Below, piece by piece: positions 1 through 7,056 of a stretch of 9,125 nt of DNA. The DNA is from Lentisphaera sp. (lineage in GTDB: Bacteria; Verrucomicrobiota; Lentisphaeria; Victivallales; GWF2-50-93): assembly GCA_020721745.1 (NCBI GenBank), contig DYMC01000097.1, forward strand, positions 1 through 9,125, given 5' to 3'. The translations under genes were made by a program, and so were the position numbers. The notes beneath the pieces are model-generated. The model made no database searches. It was not told the origin of the DNA and saw only the letters and a program-made list of their open reading frames with translations. Numbering within the stretch: the stretch's first letter is position 1; every line of letters begins with the position of its first letter.

Positions 1-1704
1 GAAGGCTTCGTTGTATTTCATCAGTTCGCAGTAGATGAAGTCCCCGCCGCCTTGCCAGTTGACGGACTTGGAGATGCCGCCCTGCTCGCCTTTTAGAACA
101 TTTTCAAGACGAATAACACTATCGTTGTCTCCATAGTTAAGTTGTTCAATGCCTATAAATTGCCGCCCTAATTTATGAGTAACTGCTCCTGTTGTCCCGC
201 TTCCAAAACAAAAGTCTAAAACCAAATCACGGGGCATTGTTGTCACTTCAATAATTCTTTTGAGCAAAAATTCAGGCTTTTTGCCACGCTTAAACTCTAT
301 ACCACCTTCTCTTGCCATTCCTTCAATCGGAACATCGTCCCAAATATCAGTAATAACAGTTCCAGGAAGTAGTTCACCATCAATGTTAGCCAATCTTTCT
401 TTATAGAAAATTACCCTCTCGCCGCCAATGAACATATAATCCATGTCGTCATTGGGATGTCTAATAATTTTGTCTTTATGATTTTTAGATTTTTCAATAG
501 TGGCACGGCGTTTATTCAATGCGCCACCCGTTACGGACGCCGTACGAAAAACGCGCTCTGCGTTATCAAGAGCAAATTTTCCAACTTCACCCATAAATCT
601 TTCGGCGCCCAACTCTTTTACTGCTGTTTTTTTATCGTAAAATCCTAGTTCTCTTGCGACAACATCCCCAATTTCTTTCCATTTCCAATTTTTTTCAGGA
701 ATGGTAATGTCGTCAAAAATGAAATGATATGCTGGGTCGTAATCGCGCTCAATGTACAAATTTGTGAGAGAGAATGATGGTTTATCTTTTGCATACAGAA
801 GAATGTAACCTGCCTGTTTGAATAATTGATTGGATGTACTCTTAAATCCAAAAGGGCTATTTGTGGAGAAGATAATCTGGTTCACGTAATTCGATGGCTC
901 AAAAACATCATCAAGCAAAACCTTTGCGTAGGCTATTTCTTTGTCATCCAATTGAACAAAAATACAACCATCTTTACTTAAAAGTTGGCGGGCAATTTCC
1001 AATCGGTTTTTCATAAAAGTCAACCATGTCGAATGATTGAAATTATCGTTATAACCGAACGAATCACTACCTGTATTGTATGGCGGGTCAATGTAAATCA
1101 ACTTCACCTGCCCGCGAAACTGCGTTTTGAGTGTGTGCAGGGCCAGCAGGTTGTTGCCTTTGATAATCAGATTTTCCCGAATGACGCCGTTCTCATCGCG
1201 CTTGAAGCCCGTCACCTTCTCTTTGCCCTTTGCCGTGTAGCGCACAAAGTTGGTCAACACTTTCGGGTCGAGCAGGCGGTTGATTTCATCCTGCGCCAGC
1301 ACTTCGTTGAAGAAAATCTCCTTGCGCTTCTCTTCTTCCTTGGTCTGCCCGCCTTCCAGCACGCAATCCTTGTAAGGCCAAACCAATGCCACGTCACCGC
1401 GCTCACGGAGGTATTTATCGCCAATCGTCAGGCCAATTCGATTGCGAAAGCGGGTATAGGAGTTGTCCAGAAAATTCTTTTGCGAGATGTAGTCAATGAA
1501 GGTGTTGATATTGAAAATCCAATGCCCTTCGATTTCATCAAAAAACTTGTCTTTGATTTCCTTGTCTGAGAGGAGCAACTTCACCAGGTCGCGGTCAATC
1601 TTCCAGGCGCGGTCTTGCACGGCGGCGAGGACGAGTTCGCCTTCATCGTCCACGAAGCGGGGATCGGTTTTGAAAAGGTTGGTAAGTTTGGTGTTGAATG
1701 ACAT
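1..1704 (-). CDS. mod: Type III restriction-modification methyltransferase (Mod), 3' end cut off by window
   Basis: Adenine-specific DNA methyltransferase of the beta class, the modification and recognition subunit of a type III R-M system; it transfers a methyl group from SAM to adenine in an asymmetric site. I translated the strand triplet by triplet: 568 codons are open with no stop, continuing past the left edge. Motif IV DPPYNTGSD is at residues 206-214 and the SAM-binding motif DFCFGSGTTG at 497-506. Catalytic motif before SAM motif is the beta-class order. Residues 1-200 look like the Mod N-terminal helical region, and the visible end (GGGDFIYCEL, then KYNEAF) is typical of the family. 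Family members have about 600-680 residues, so perhaps 50-100 are missing. The ATG at 1704 is preceded by AGGAG at a good distance and by in-frame stops just upstream, so the start is firm. A res endonuclease gene is expected beyond the left edge. An orphan Mod-type methyltransferase is the alternative. Confidence 0.9.
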   Translation of the reverse strand, partial: MSFNTKLTNLFKTDPRFVDDEGELVLAAVQDRAWKIDRDLVKLLLSDKEIKDKFFDEIEGHWIFNINTFIDYISQKNFLDNSYTRFRNRIGLTIGDKYLRERGDVALVWPYKDCVLEGGQTKEEEKRKEIFFNEVLAQDEINRLLDPKVLTNFVRYTAKGKEKVTGFKRDENGVIRENLIIKGNNLLALHTLKTQFRGQVKLIYIDPPYNTGSDSFGYNDNFNHSTWLTFMKNRLEIARQLLSKDGCIFVQLDDKEIAYAKVLLDDVFEPSNYVNQIIFSTNSPFGFKSTSNQLFKQAGYILLYAKDKPSFSLTNLYIERDYDPAYHFIFDDITIPEKNWKWKEIGDVVARELGFYDKKTAVKELGAERFMGEVGKFALDNAERVFRTASVTGGALNKRRATIEKSKNHKDKIIRHPNDDMDYMFIGGERVIFYKERLANIDGELLPGTVITDIWDDVPIEGMAREGGIEFKRGKKPEFLLKRIIEVTTMPRDLVLDFCFGSGTTGAVTHKLGRQFIGIEQLNYGDNDSVIRLENVLKGEQGGISKSVNWQGGGDFIYCELMKYNEAF

Positions 1705-1830
1705 CTATTACTCCTGTGTTTCGTTGAAATTTCGGTTGAGTGAAGCGGCATAACAAGTTATTAAATAGTTTCTGTTTATCTCCGGGTAATATTTACCGGT
1801 GCATGTGATAAATCAATTGGGAAATGGCGT
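1705..1830. other. Spacer between nusG-like gene and mod, with a small palindrome
   Basis: 126 bp, AT-richer than the genes to its right. It contains the small inverted repeat GGTAA-TAT-TTACC (1785-1797), widened to CCGG...CCGG (1782-1799) if one G is bulged. There is no T-run after it on the minus strand, so it is a poor intrinsic terminator; it could be an operator or a remnant of one. TTGATT followed 15 bp later by TAAATA on the minus strand is the best promoter-like pair for mod, but it is weak. The mod Shine-Dalgarno AGGAG lies close to the mod start. Confidence 0.35.
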
Positions 1831-2373
1831 TCAATCCTCTTCCGGTTCTATGAATTCGATGTCTATCTCGGCGGAGACGGACTGTCCGAGTATCTCGAGG
1901 TTGACAGCGACGATGGCCTTGTTCTTTCTCTTGGAGACTATTCCGGAGAAGCCCTGGAGGGGGCCGCCGCTGATCTTTATCCTGGTGCCAACGACGATTT
2001 CGGGTTTAACGAGTATCTCGAAGTCGTCCGAGTTCAGCTCGAGTGTCTTGATGGCGCCGAGCTCCTCGATGAGGACTTTCTCGCTGACACTGTCCATCTT
2101 GAGCTTGTGGACGACGCAGTTGGAGTTGACGATGCGGCGGAAGCTGTCGTCGTCGAGCGCGCAGAATGCGTATCCCGAAAACATCGGCAGGTAGAAGACG
2201 AGGTTTTCGCGTTTCTGTCTTTTCGCGCTTCTGACGAGCGGCAGGTAGTATGGGATATTGTTTCCGTGGCAGAACGCGGCGAGTTTCTTTTCGCACCTGG
2301 GCTTGGTCTTGACGGGGGTCCAGCAATGTCCCTCGATGGTGGCTATTTCGATGTTGTTCAGTATTTCGTGCAT
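1831..2373 (-). CDS. NusG-family transcription antitermination protein (specialised paralogue)
   Basis: 180-residue protein with the two NusG domains. The N-terminal NGN domain (about residues 17-105) opens with HCWTPVKTKPRCEKKLA and holds the PYYLPL and FYLPMFSGYAF segments that mark this family. A KOW domain follows (about 126-165, VGTRIKISGGPLQGFSGIV). NGN binds the RNA polymerase clamp; the KOW domain contacts ribosome or Rho. Several features point to a specialised paralogue (RfaH/UpxY/LoaP-like) and not housekeeping NusG: the divergent NGN, the acidic tail FIEPEED, and the absence of secE/rpl genes nearby. The start at 2373 was chosen because GAGGAG lies 9 bases upstream, directly after the stop of the preceding gene (14-base gap), and because the NGN domain begins soon after; upstream extensions of this frame overlap the previous gene. 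The likely regulated operon would lie downstream (mod and beyond) or elsewhere; this is inference. Confidence 0.82.
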   Translation of the reverse strand: MHEILNNIEIATIEGHCWTPVKTKPRCEKKLAAFCHGNNIPYYLPLVRSAKRQKRENLVFYLPMFSGYAFCALDDDSFRRIVNSNCVVHKLKMDSVSEKVLIEELGAIKTLELNSDDFEILVKPEIVVGTRIKISGGPLQGFSGIVSKRKNKAIVAVNLEILGQSVSAEIDIEFIEPEED

Positions 2374-2387
2374 GGTTTCCCGCTCCT

Positions 2388-2840
2388 CTAGGCCAGGAAT
2401 GCGATTCTGGATATTTTCGGGAATTCGGTGCGGTGCGTCTTGCGGAGTTCGTCGAGGAGCTTCCCCAGCATCTCCCTGCTTCTCATCTTGAGCTCCATGA
2501 GGGAGCAGCTGTCGTGGACCTTTACCATGAGGGCATTCTCCTTGATGTAGTATGCGAACGCGCTGCGTGAATATTCCTGCGGGACTATCTTGCCCCATGC
2601 GATTCGGACCTTCTCGAACTCGACCGCCTCCGGCGAGCTGTCCCTCTCGATGATTCGCTCGATGAGTTCCTGGACTGGCTGCGGCTGTCCCGTGAGGGAG
2701 CCTATAATTCTGGATGCCTTTCGCCTCCCATGCCATTCGTTGAGTACGCCGCAGAGAGGCTCGCTATGGCGCCAATATTTGTTCTTCGTGTCTATTAGTT
2801 TTGTCTTCATCTCGGACTGCGTGGTGGATATGCGGAGCAT
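2388..2840 (-). CDS. dciA: DUF721 / DciA-like protein (candidate replicative helicase loader)
   Basis: About 150 residues. The C-terminal half fits the DUF721/DciA pattern: a conserved tryptophan (W82, in VRIAWGKIVP), then a KH-like beta-alpha unit with NALMVKVHDSCSLMEL (about 102-116) and a final ISRIAF strand. The N-terminal part is basic and may be flexible. In many bacteria without DnaC or DnaI, DciA interacts with DnaB at the origin. The start is uncertain: ATG 2840 has AGGA very close upstream and clears the previous gene's stop by 22 bases; ATG 2810 gives 140 residues but no Shine-Dalgarno; an ATG at 2909 would overlap the previous gene by 47 bases. The nusG-like gene follows after 14 bases, so the two are probably co-transcribed. 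The family assignment rests on pattern recognition and is moderately sure; helicase loading is known for the family and not shown here. Confidence 0.65.
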   Translation of the reverse strand: MLRISTTQSEMKTKLIDTKNKYWRHSEPLCGVLNEWHGRRKASRIIGSLTGQPQPVQELIERIIERDSSPEAVEFEKVRIAWGKIVPQEYSRSAFAYYIKENALMVKVHDSCSLMELKMRSREMLGKLLDELRKTHRTEFPKISRIAFLA

Positions 2841-2862
2841 GTTCCTGCGGGATTCATCCCGT

Positions 2863-3228
2863 TCAAGGTTTGAAGCCCATGGCCCGGACTGGCAGGAAGA
2901 GAATATCAAAGACCATGAGGAATGGAGCCTCGAATCCGCTGATCACATGGTTTATTCCCGGGCCCAGGAATCCAAAGGGCGCGCCAACAGTGCATTCTAT
3001 GGTCCCGAGCGGAAGCAGGAATATGGAGAGCATGTCCTTGCCTATCTCTATGAAGCCGGGGACTGAGTTGACCAGCCCCCTTATGGCGTATCCTGCGGCC
3101 GCCTCCGCCACCGGCATCGCGTATGGAGCGAGCAGGGACATGGTGACGGGGTCTATGGCCTCCGCCTCCGGCTGGAACAGCGACGTGAGGCAGACTGCAA
3201 CGGCAAATAGAAGTATGAACTTTTTCAT
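2863..3228 (-). CDS. Small exported or membrane protein, unknown family
   Basis: 121 residues that I do not recognise. It begins with a clear signal peptide: MKK, a hydrophobic core FILLFAVAVCLTSLF, then an AEA cleavage-like site at residue 24. The mature part is unusually rich in G, P, A and hydrophobic residues, with three segments (about 27-50, 66-90 and 95-117) that could be short membrane or hairpin segments, and two Gly/Pro-rich turns (around VGAPFGFLGPG). The net charge is low and there is one cysteine in the mature part. It lies just upstream of the DciA-like gene in the same direction, so it may head this operon. A possible promoter (TTGTTT at 3261-3266, 16 bp, TAGATT at 3239-3244, minus strand) would put the transcript start within a few bases of the ATG. 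With no visible Shine-Dalgarno, a leaderless start is conceivable. Confidence 0.6.
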   Translation of the reverse strand: MKKFILLFAVAVCLTSLFQPEAEAIDPVTMSLLAPYAMPVAEAAAGYAIRGLVNSVPGFIEIGKDMLSIFLLPLGTIECTVGAPFGFLGPGINHVISGFEAPFLMVFDILFLPVRAMGFKP

Positions 3229-3477
3229 GATGGGGTTTAATCTATCGCCGGGGAGAAAAAAAACAAGCCGGAATTCCGCTTCTTATTTTTCACAAGGAGG
3301 CAACGGAGGAAAGGAAGGAAAATCTAATCGGACTACGAAAGACGCGAAAATCGCGGAAGATGATATTTGCCTTCAGCGTTTGCGCGGCATGCCATGGCGT
3401 AGCACAAGGCGGAGACAGGTCTCCGCGCAAACATCTTTGCGCCGGGACGGCGCAAAGTCTTGAGGGCGGGATCGGCA
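3229..3477. other. Spacer with nested hairpins, no gene seen
   Basis: 249 bp between the 3' end of hemW and the 5' end of the small exported gene, both on the minus strand. The right half holds the hairpins listed separately; 3344-3354 holds one copy of the dispersed palindrome (GCGAAAATCGC). A purine-rich patch (about 3291-3320, GGAGG/GGAAGG repeats) is present without an associated reading frame. No convincing coding sequence or tRNA is visible. Confidence 0.5.
3378..3457. repeat. Hairpin cluster downstream of hemW
   Basis: Three inverted repeats. (a) GTTTGCGCGG (3378-3387) pairs with CCGCGCAAAC (3423-3432). (b) GCGGAGAC-AG-GTCTCCGC (3409-3426) is a perfect 8-bp hairpin that competes with the first for the same bases. 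(c) CTTTGCGCC-gggac-GGCGCAAAG (3435-3457) is a perfect 9-bp hairpin 20 bases past the hemW stop. None is followed by a T-run on the minus strand, so intrinsic termination is doubtful. A REP-like or RNA-processing role, or factor-assisted termination of the U32-hemW transcript, is more likely. Confidence 0.6.
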
Positions 3478-4584
3478 TCACCCGTCCCGTGGGCTCCCCT
3501 CGATTATCCTCTCCGCGAGCGAGTTCCACATGAGCAGGCCGCGGGGGGTGGAGCTTGCCGAGCTTCCGTCGTAGGCTATCAGTCCGTCTTCCGCCAGCGA
3601 CGAGAGGACATCGTCCCATCCCTTCATGTCCAATCCGCTCCGTTCCTCAAATTTTTCCCTTGTCCACGCCATTGTCGTCCTGAATCCGAAGGCGAGGATT
3701 TCCGCGGCTCTTTTTTCCCTTGGGATGATGTCGTATTCGGGTTCGGCTCCGCGGAGCCACCCTGCGAAATTCGCAGGTTCTGTCCAGCGTTTCTCCCCGT
3801 CGAAGGAGCACGCCGCGGGGCCGAGCCCCAGATACCTGTCGCCAAACCATATCTCCAGATTGTGCACGCACTCGAATCCCTTTTTGGCGAAGTTGGATAC
3901 CTCGTATCTTGAAAATCCATGTCCCGACATCGCCTTGTCGTCGGCGTTCCACATCATGAGTTCATCTTCCTCGTCCGTCGTCATCGCCGTCTGCGCCAGA
4001 CGCGTTCCCTCTTCGATCGTGAGCGAGTATGACGATATATGCTTTGCTCCGGCCCGCACCGCCTTCCCGATGTCGGCGACATGCCCGTCGAGGCTCTGCC
4101 CCGGTATCGAATTTATCAGGTCGCAGGAGATGTTTTCGAAGCCTGCTCCACGCGCCAGTTCGAATGCGCGGGCTATTTCCTCGTCGCTGGCGCGGCGGCC
4201 AAGCGTCATCCTGACATCCTTCTCGAAACTCTGCACTCCCAGACTGAGACGGTTCGCGAAATTCGCAAGGATTCCGGCCTTCTCCGCGTTGAGGGTCTCG
4301 GGGTTGCATTCGATGCTTATCTCGCATCCGGACGAGAGATTGAAGCTCTTGCGGATATGGGTGAAGAGTCTCTCCAGGCATCCAGCGGACAGCGCCGTCG
4401 GGGTGCCGCCGCCGAGATAGACGCTCCGAAGCTTGCCGCAGAGCTGCCTCTTCCTGTCAATGTCTTCCGCGATTTTCGCAATCCATTCCAGTTCCGCCTC
4501 CCTCTCCCACGGGATCGAATAGAACGCGCAGTAGCCGCATTTCCCAGAAAGACAGAACGGGGCATGGATGTAGAGGCGCTCCAT
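3478..4584 (-). CDS. hemW: HemW-like radical SAM protein (heme chaperone / CPO-like)
   Basis: 368-residue radical SAM protein of the HemW family, long called oxygen-independent coproporphyrinogen oxidase-like; HemW binds heme and a 4Fe-4S cluster and is thought to pass heme to apoproteins. The order of elements fits: YIHAPFC start, cysteine cluster C11, C16, C19, GGGTPTAL (58-65), an ECNPE strand, LGVQSF, a long DLINSIPGQS segment, then the HemW C-terminal part with YEVSNFAKKG, GLGPAACSF and a winged-helix-like tail. Length is typical. The oddity is the cysteine spacing CX4CX2C, from CLSGKCGYC; the family norm is CX3CX2C. ATG 4584 shares its A with the TGA of the upstream gene (TGATG) and has AAGGA 9 bases upstream. 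An in-frame ATG at 4593 would add three residues but has no usable Shine-Dalgarno. Cytoplasmic; co-transcribed with the U32 gene. Confidence 0.88.
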   Translation of the reverse strand: MERLYIHAPFCLSGKCGYCAFYSIPWEREAELEWIAKIAEDIDRKRQLCGKLRSVYLGGGTPTALSAGCLERLFTHIRKSFNLSSGCEISIECNPETLNAEKAGILANFANRLSLGVQSFEKDVRMTLGRRASDEEIARAFELARGAGFENISCDLINSIPGQSLDGHVADIGKAVRAGAKHISSYSLTIEEGTRLAQTAMTTDEEDELMMWNADDKAMSGHGFSRYEVSNFAKKGFECVHNLEIWFGDRYLGLGPAACSFDGEKRWTEPANFAGWLRGAEPEYDIIPREKRAAEILAFGFRTTMAWTREKFEERSGLDMKGWDDVLSSLAEDGLIAYDGSSASSTPRGLLMWNSLAERIIEGSPRDG

Positions 4585-6701
4585 CACTTCCATTCCTTTT
4601 CGAAATTGAACGTGGATGCCGCAGTGTCATCGCCGGAGGCTGGAGTTTCGCGGAATCCAGAACATCCTTCGATCTGCGGCAGCCTCAGCACTTCGGGGGA
4701 AAGCAGTATTGAAAGGCCTTCCTTCGTCCTGCGGACTGGAAATCTCCGCCCGCGAATTTCGCAGAAATCGCCTTCGACCACACCCCTGGTGTAGAACAGC
4801 GGTATGCGGCCCTCCAGATATATCTCCATGTTGACCGGACTCTTTGAAACCAGTTTTTCCACTTCGATCCTCTCAAGCTCGACCCAAGCCTGCACCGCCG
4901 AGGCGCCGAGGCTGCGAAATTCGCAGGCGGCCAGAGAATTCGCGCACTGCAACGGGAAGGATGCTGTCACCTCCACGCCTTCTAGCCCTTTCAGCAGGTC
5001 GAAATGCGCAAGGGAGGCGACGCGGAATCTCCGGAAGCCGTTGCGGAATGCCGTCTTTATCTCCCCTGACAGAGAGGAGAGCCCGCCCTCTGGACAGAAG
5101 CTCGGGAGACTGAATTCACCGCCCCCCTTATGCGCTGGAGCCACGCCTTTCACATCTCCACCCAGCCTTCCATGGAATTCGAGGAATCCCGACAATCCCT
5201 CCTCGCAGAGCTTCGATCTTGGATTCTCCGGCGCGATGTTTGCGGCAACCCAGTTCCAGAAATCCCTGCGCAGCTGCTTCAACCCGCTTATCGGCGTGAA
5301 ATAGTCGCCGTCAATCGAAACCTCGATGCCCCCGGCGGCAAACTTGTCGGATGCGGATTCCGAGAAAAGCTTCCTCAGAGACTCGGCATCCAGCGGGCGC
5401 GATTTCGCGGCCTGGAAGGCGTGTGGAACACTCCACTCCAAGGCAGGGGCCAGAATATCCACCCTCAGGGAATCGCGCGAGACCTGGATCTTGAAATCAA
5501 TTTTCGCCCTCGGCGACAGCGGCAGCCCTGCGAATTTCGCAGGGGCCGCCCCTGTGCTCTCGCCTATCTTGTATATCGCGTCGCCGTTCTCGACATCGCG
5601 GTCGCAGGGGATGAAGGCAAGAGCGCCACGGACGGATTTGACATCCTTCCGTTCCTGGATTATGCGCTTGATGGTGAACGACGTGGCCGATGCCCCGCTC
5701 TCTCTCTGCACCCGGACCTTGTCCCCGAGATGAAGCCTCCCGGATACCCACGCGAAGAAGCCGCCCCTGTCGGTCCTTCTCACTTCGCCGCACTTGATCC
5801 CGCTCGATCCGCTCCGTCCGGGATTTATCAGATCCTTGAAATCGCTCCTGAAACCCGCCACGAAGTCCCTTCCGCAGCCGAGCGACAGCCTGCGCCGGGC
5901 CTCCTTCAGGGCCGACGCATGATCATTCTCGGGAGAGTCGAGAAGCAGCCTGTAGGCGGAGACGACGTTCGATATGTAGTCGGTCGGGCGCAGGCGCCCC
6001 TCGATCTTGAATGATGCTATCTTCATCCGCCTCAGCGCGAATATCGCGTCGGCCATGCACAGATCCCGCGTCGAAAGGGGATATACGCCTCCATCTTCGC
6101 AGGATGGCAGCCTGCACGCCTGCTTGCATCTGCCCCGGTTCCCGCTGAATCCGCCCATCCAGGACGACAGCAGGCACTGCCCCGACAGCGAGCAGCACAT
6201 CGCCCCATGGATGAATATCTCTGTCTCGACTGGAGACCCGGCGCTTATGTCCCTGATCTCGCCTATTGTCAGCTGCCGCTCCAGTATCACCCTGCTCAGC
6301 CCCATCCGGGCTGCGACTTTCGCGGACGAACTGTTGTGCACCGCCATCTGCGTCGAGGCGTGCATGGGGAGAAATGGAAAGTATTCCCGGACGATCCGGA
6401 CTATCCCGATGTCCTGGACAATCAGCGCGTCCGCGCCAAGTTCTGCGATTTTCGCAATCATCCTAGCCGCGTCGGGAATCTCGGATTCCTTCACGAGAGT
6501 GTTGAAGGCGACGTATGCTTTTTTCCCGCGTTCGTGGGCGTAGGTCAGGAGCCTCGACAGGTCGTCGAAACTGAAGTTCTCCGCACGGTCGCGTGCGCTG
6601 AATCTCTTCAAGCCGCAATACACGGCGTCTGCGCCGCTTTCGAAAGCGACGATTCCTGCGGGGAGGTTCCCTGCCGGGGCAAGAAGTTCAGGCGACTTCA
6701 T
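4584..6701 (-). CDS. U32-family protein, RlhA/TrhP-like prephenate-dependent RNA hydroxylase
   Basis: 705 residues. The N-terminal 300 form the U32 barrel: PELLAPAGNLPAG start, GADAVYCGL, ALIVQDIG, HASTQMAVHN, then the U32 signature from E161 (E-x-F-x-H-G-A-M-C at C169, SGQC at C176, S179), followed by GNRGRC (C192), C196 and C201 before RLPSC. These cysteines match the iron-sulfur ligands of E. coli RlhA and TrhP, which hydroxylate 23S rRNA C2501 or tRNA U34; the old name peptidase U32 is misleading. From about residue 310 a beta-rich part (GEVRRTDRGGFFAWV, LGDKVRV) and a long C-terminal extension resemble the DUF3656-containing RlhA layout (RlhA about 650 residues). Which RNA it modifies cannot be told from sequence. 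Six copies of the dispersed palindrome lie within it. Start at 6701: a TATAAT box lies about 32 bases upstream, and the next codons give the conserved family start. The stop overlaps the hemW start. Confidence 0.87.
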   Translation of the reverse strand: MKSPELLAPAGNLPAGIVAFESGADAVYCGLKRFSARDRAENFSFDDLSRLLTYAHERGKKAYVAFNTLVKESEIPDAARMIAKIAELGADALIVQDIGIVRIVREYFPFLPMHASTQMAVHNSSSAKVAARMGLSRVILERQLTIGEIRDISAGSPVETEIFIHGAMCCSLSGQCLLSSWMGGFSGNRGRCKQACRLPSCEDGGVYPLSTRDLCMADAIFALRRMKIASFKIEGRLRPTDYISNVVSAYRLLLDSPENDHASALKEARRRLSLGCGRDFVAGFRSDFKDLINPGRSGSSGIKCGEVRRTDRGGFFAWVSGRLHLGDKVRVQRESGASATSFTIKRIIQERKDVKSVRGALAFIPCDRDVENGDAIYKIGESTGAAPAKFAGLPLSPRAKIDFKIQVSRDSLRVDILAPALEWSVPHAFQAAKSRPLDAESLRKLFSESASDKFAAGGIEVSIDGDYFTPISGLKQLRRDFWNWVAANIAPENPRSKLCEEGLSGFLEFHGRLGGDVKGVAPAHKGGGEFSLPSFCPEGGLSSLSGEIKTAFRNGFRRFRVASLAHFDLLKGLEGVEVTASFPLQCANSLAACEFRSLGASAVQAWVELERIEVEKLVSKSPVNMEIYLEGRIPLFYTRGVVEGDFCEIRGRRFPVRRTKEGLSILLSPEVLRLPQIEGCSGFRETPASGDDTAASTFNFEKEWK

Positions 6702-6848
6702 GGTTGATTTCCGGGTTCATCCTAATAGCCGAATTATAAAAGCTTTAAATGATAAAACATATTTTCAACTGCGGCCATTAGGCTCATGCATCACCCCCAA
6801 CAATATGCGCCCGGACTGTTTTTTCAAACCCGCGGACGGCGGAGGAGG
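6702..6848. other. Divergent spacer, left part
   Basis: It contains the U32 promoter island (see the -10 box) and then about 70 bp of GC-rich sequence in which I see no gene, tRNA or strong hairpin. A 71-codon frame on the plus strand starting at 6700 has no Shine-Dalgarno, runs into the inverted-repeat element and is judged spurious. Confidence 0.4.
6733..6738 (-). promoter_or_regulatory. -10 box for the U32-hemW operon
   Basis: Perfect TATAAT on the minus strand within an AT-rich island (6730-6775), about 32 bases upstream of the U32 start codon. No good -35 hexamer stands 16-18 bp upstream (TATGTT at 17 bp); a TTGAAA lies too far off at 24 bp. The expected transcript start is near 6726. 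Confidence 0.55.
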
Positions 6849-7056
6849 CTTGCAAGGTAAATATTCACTGAACCCCGTCATTCTTGAGACGTTGCGAAGC
6901 TCACGTCTTCAGTGAATATTTACTTGAACAAAATGCAAAAACAATATTTTATCGTGTCAGGAGTAAAGTGTTTCAACTGTTTCAAACTGTTTTTGCATTT
7001 TGTATATGTAGGAGTTCAGTAAAATGACGGGGTTTACTGAACTCCTACCTTGCAAG
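6849..7056. repeat. 208-bp inverted-repeat element with three internal hairpins (MITE-like or structured RNA)
   Basis: The ends are inverted copies: CTTGCAAGGTA (6849-6859) with TACCTTGCAAG (7046-7056), and AACCCCGTCATT (6871-6882) with AATGACGGGGTT (7023-7034), separated by an equal 11-base weakly matching stretch; about 28 of 34 arm positions pair. Inside are three strong hairpins. A: GTAAATATTCACTGAA (6857-6872) with 6908-6923, 16 bp. B: ACAAAATGCAAAAACA (6928-6943) with 6988-7003, 16 bp. C: TAGGAGTTCAGTAAA (7009-7023) with 7033-7047, 15 bp. The 9-base loop of C (ATGACGGGG) is the exact complement of the first loop bases of A (CCCCGTCAT). No coding sequence and no obvious target-site duplication flank it. 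A non-autonomous mobile element and a structured RNA are both possible. Confidence 0.7.

Noticed and set aside
457..1753. Plus-strand open frames at 457-648, 985-1569 and 1496-1753
   Set aside because: They are shadows of the mod gene, which is open for 568 codons with clear methyltransferase motifs on the minus strand; they show no family motifs.
2374..2736. N-terminal extension of the NusG-like frame up to 2736
   Set aside because: It overlaps the DciA-like gene, has a low-complexity Arg/Gly/Pro-rich translation typical of a shadow frame, and a good ribosome-binding site favours 2373.
4039..6014. Long plus-strand frames opposite hemW and the U32 gene (for example 4039-4794 and 5130-6014)
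   Set aside because: Antisense shadows of high-GC genes; no motifs, no ribosome-binding sites, and the minus-strand genes are unambiguous.
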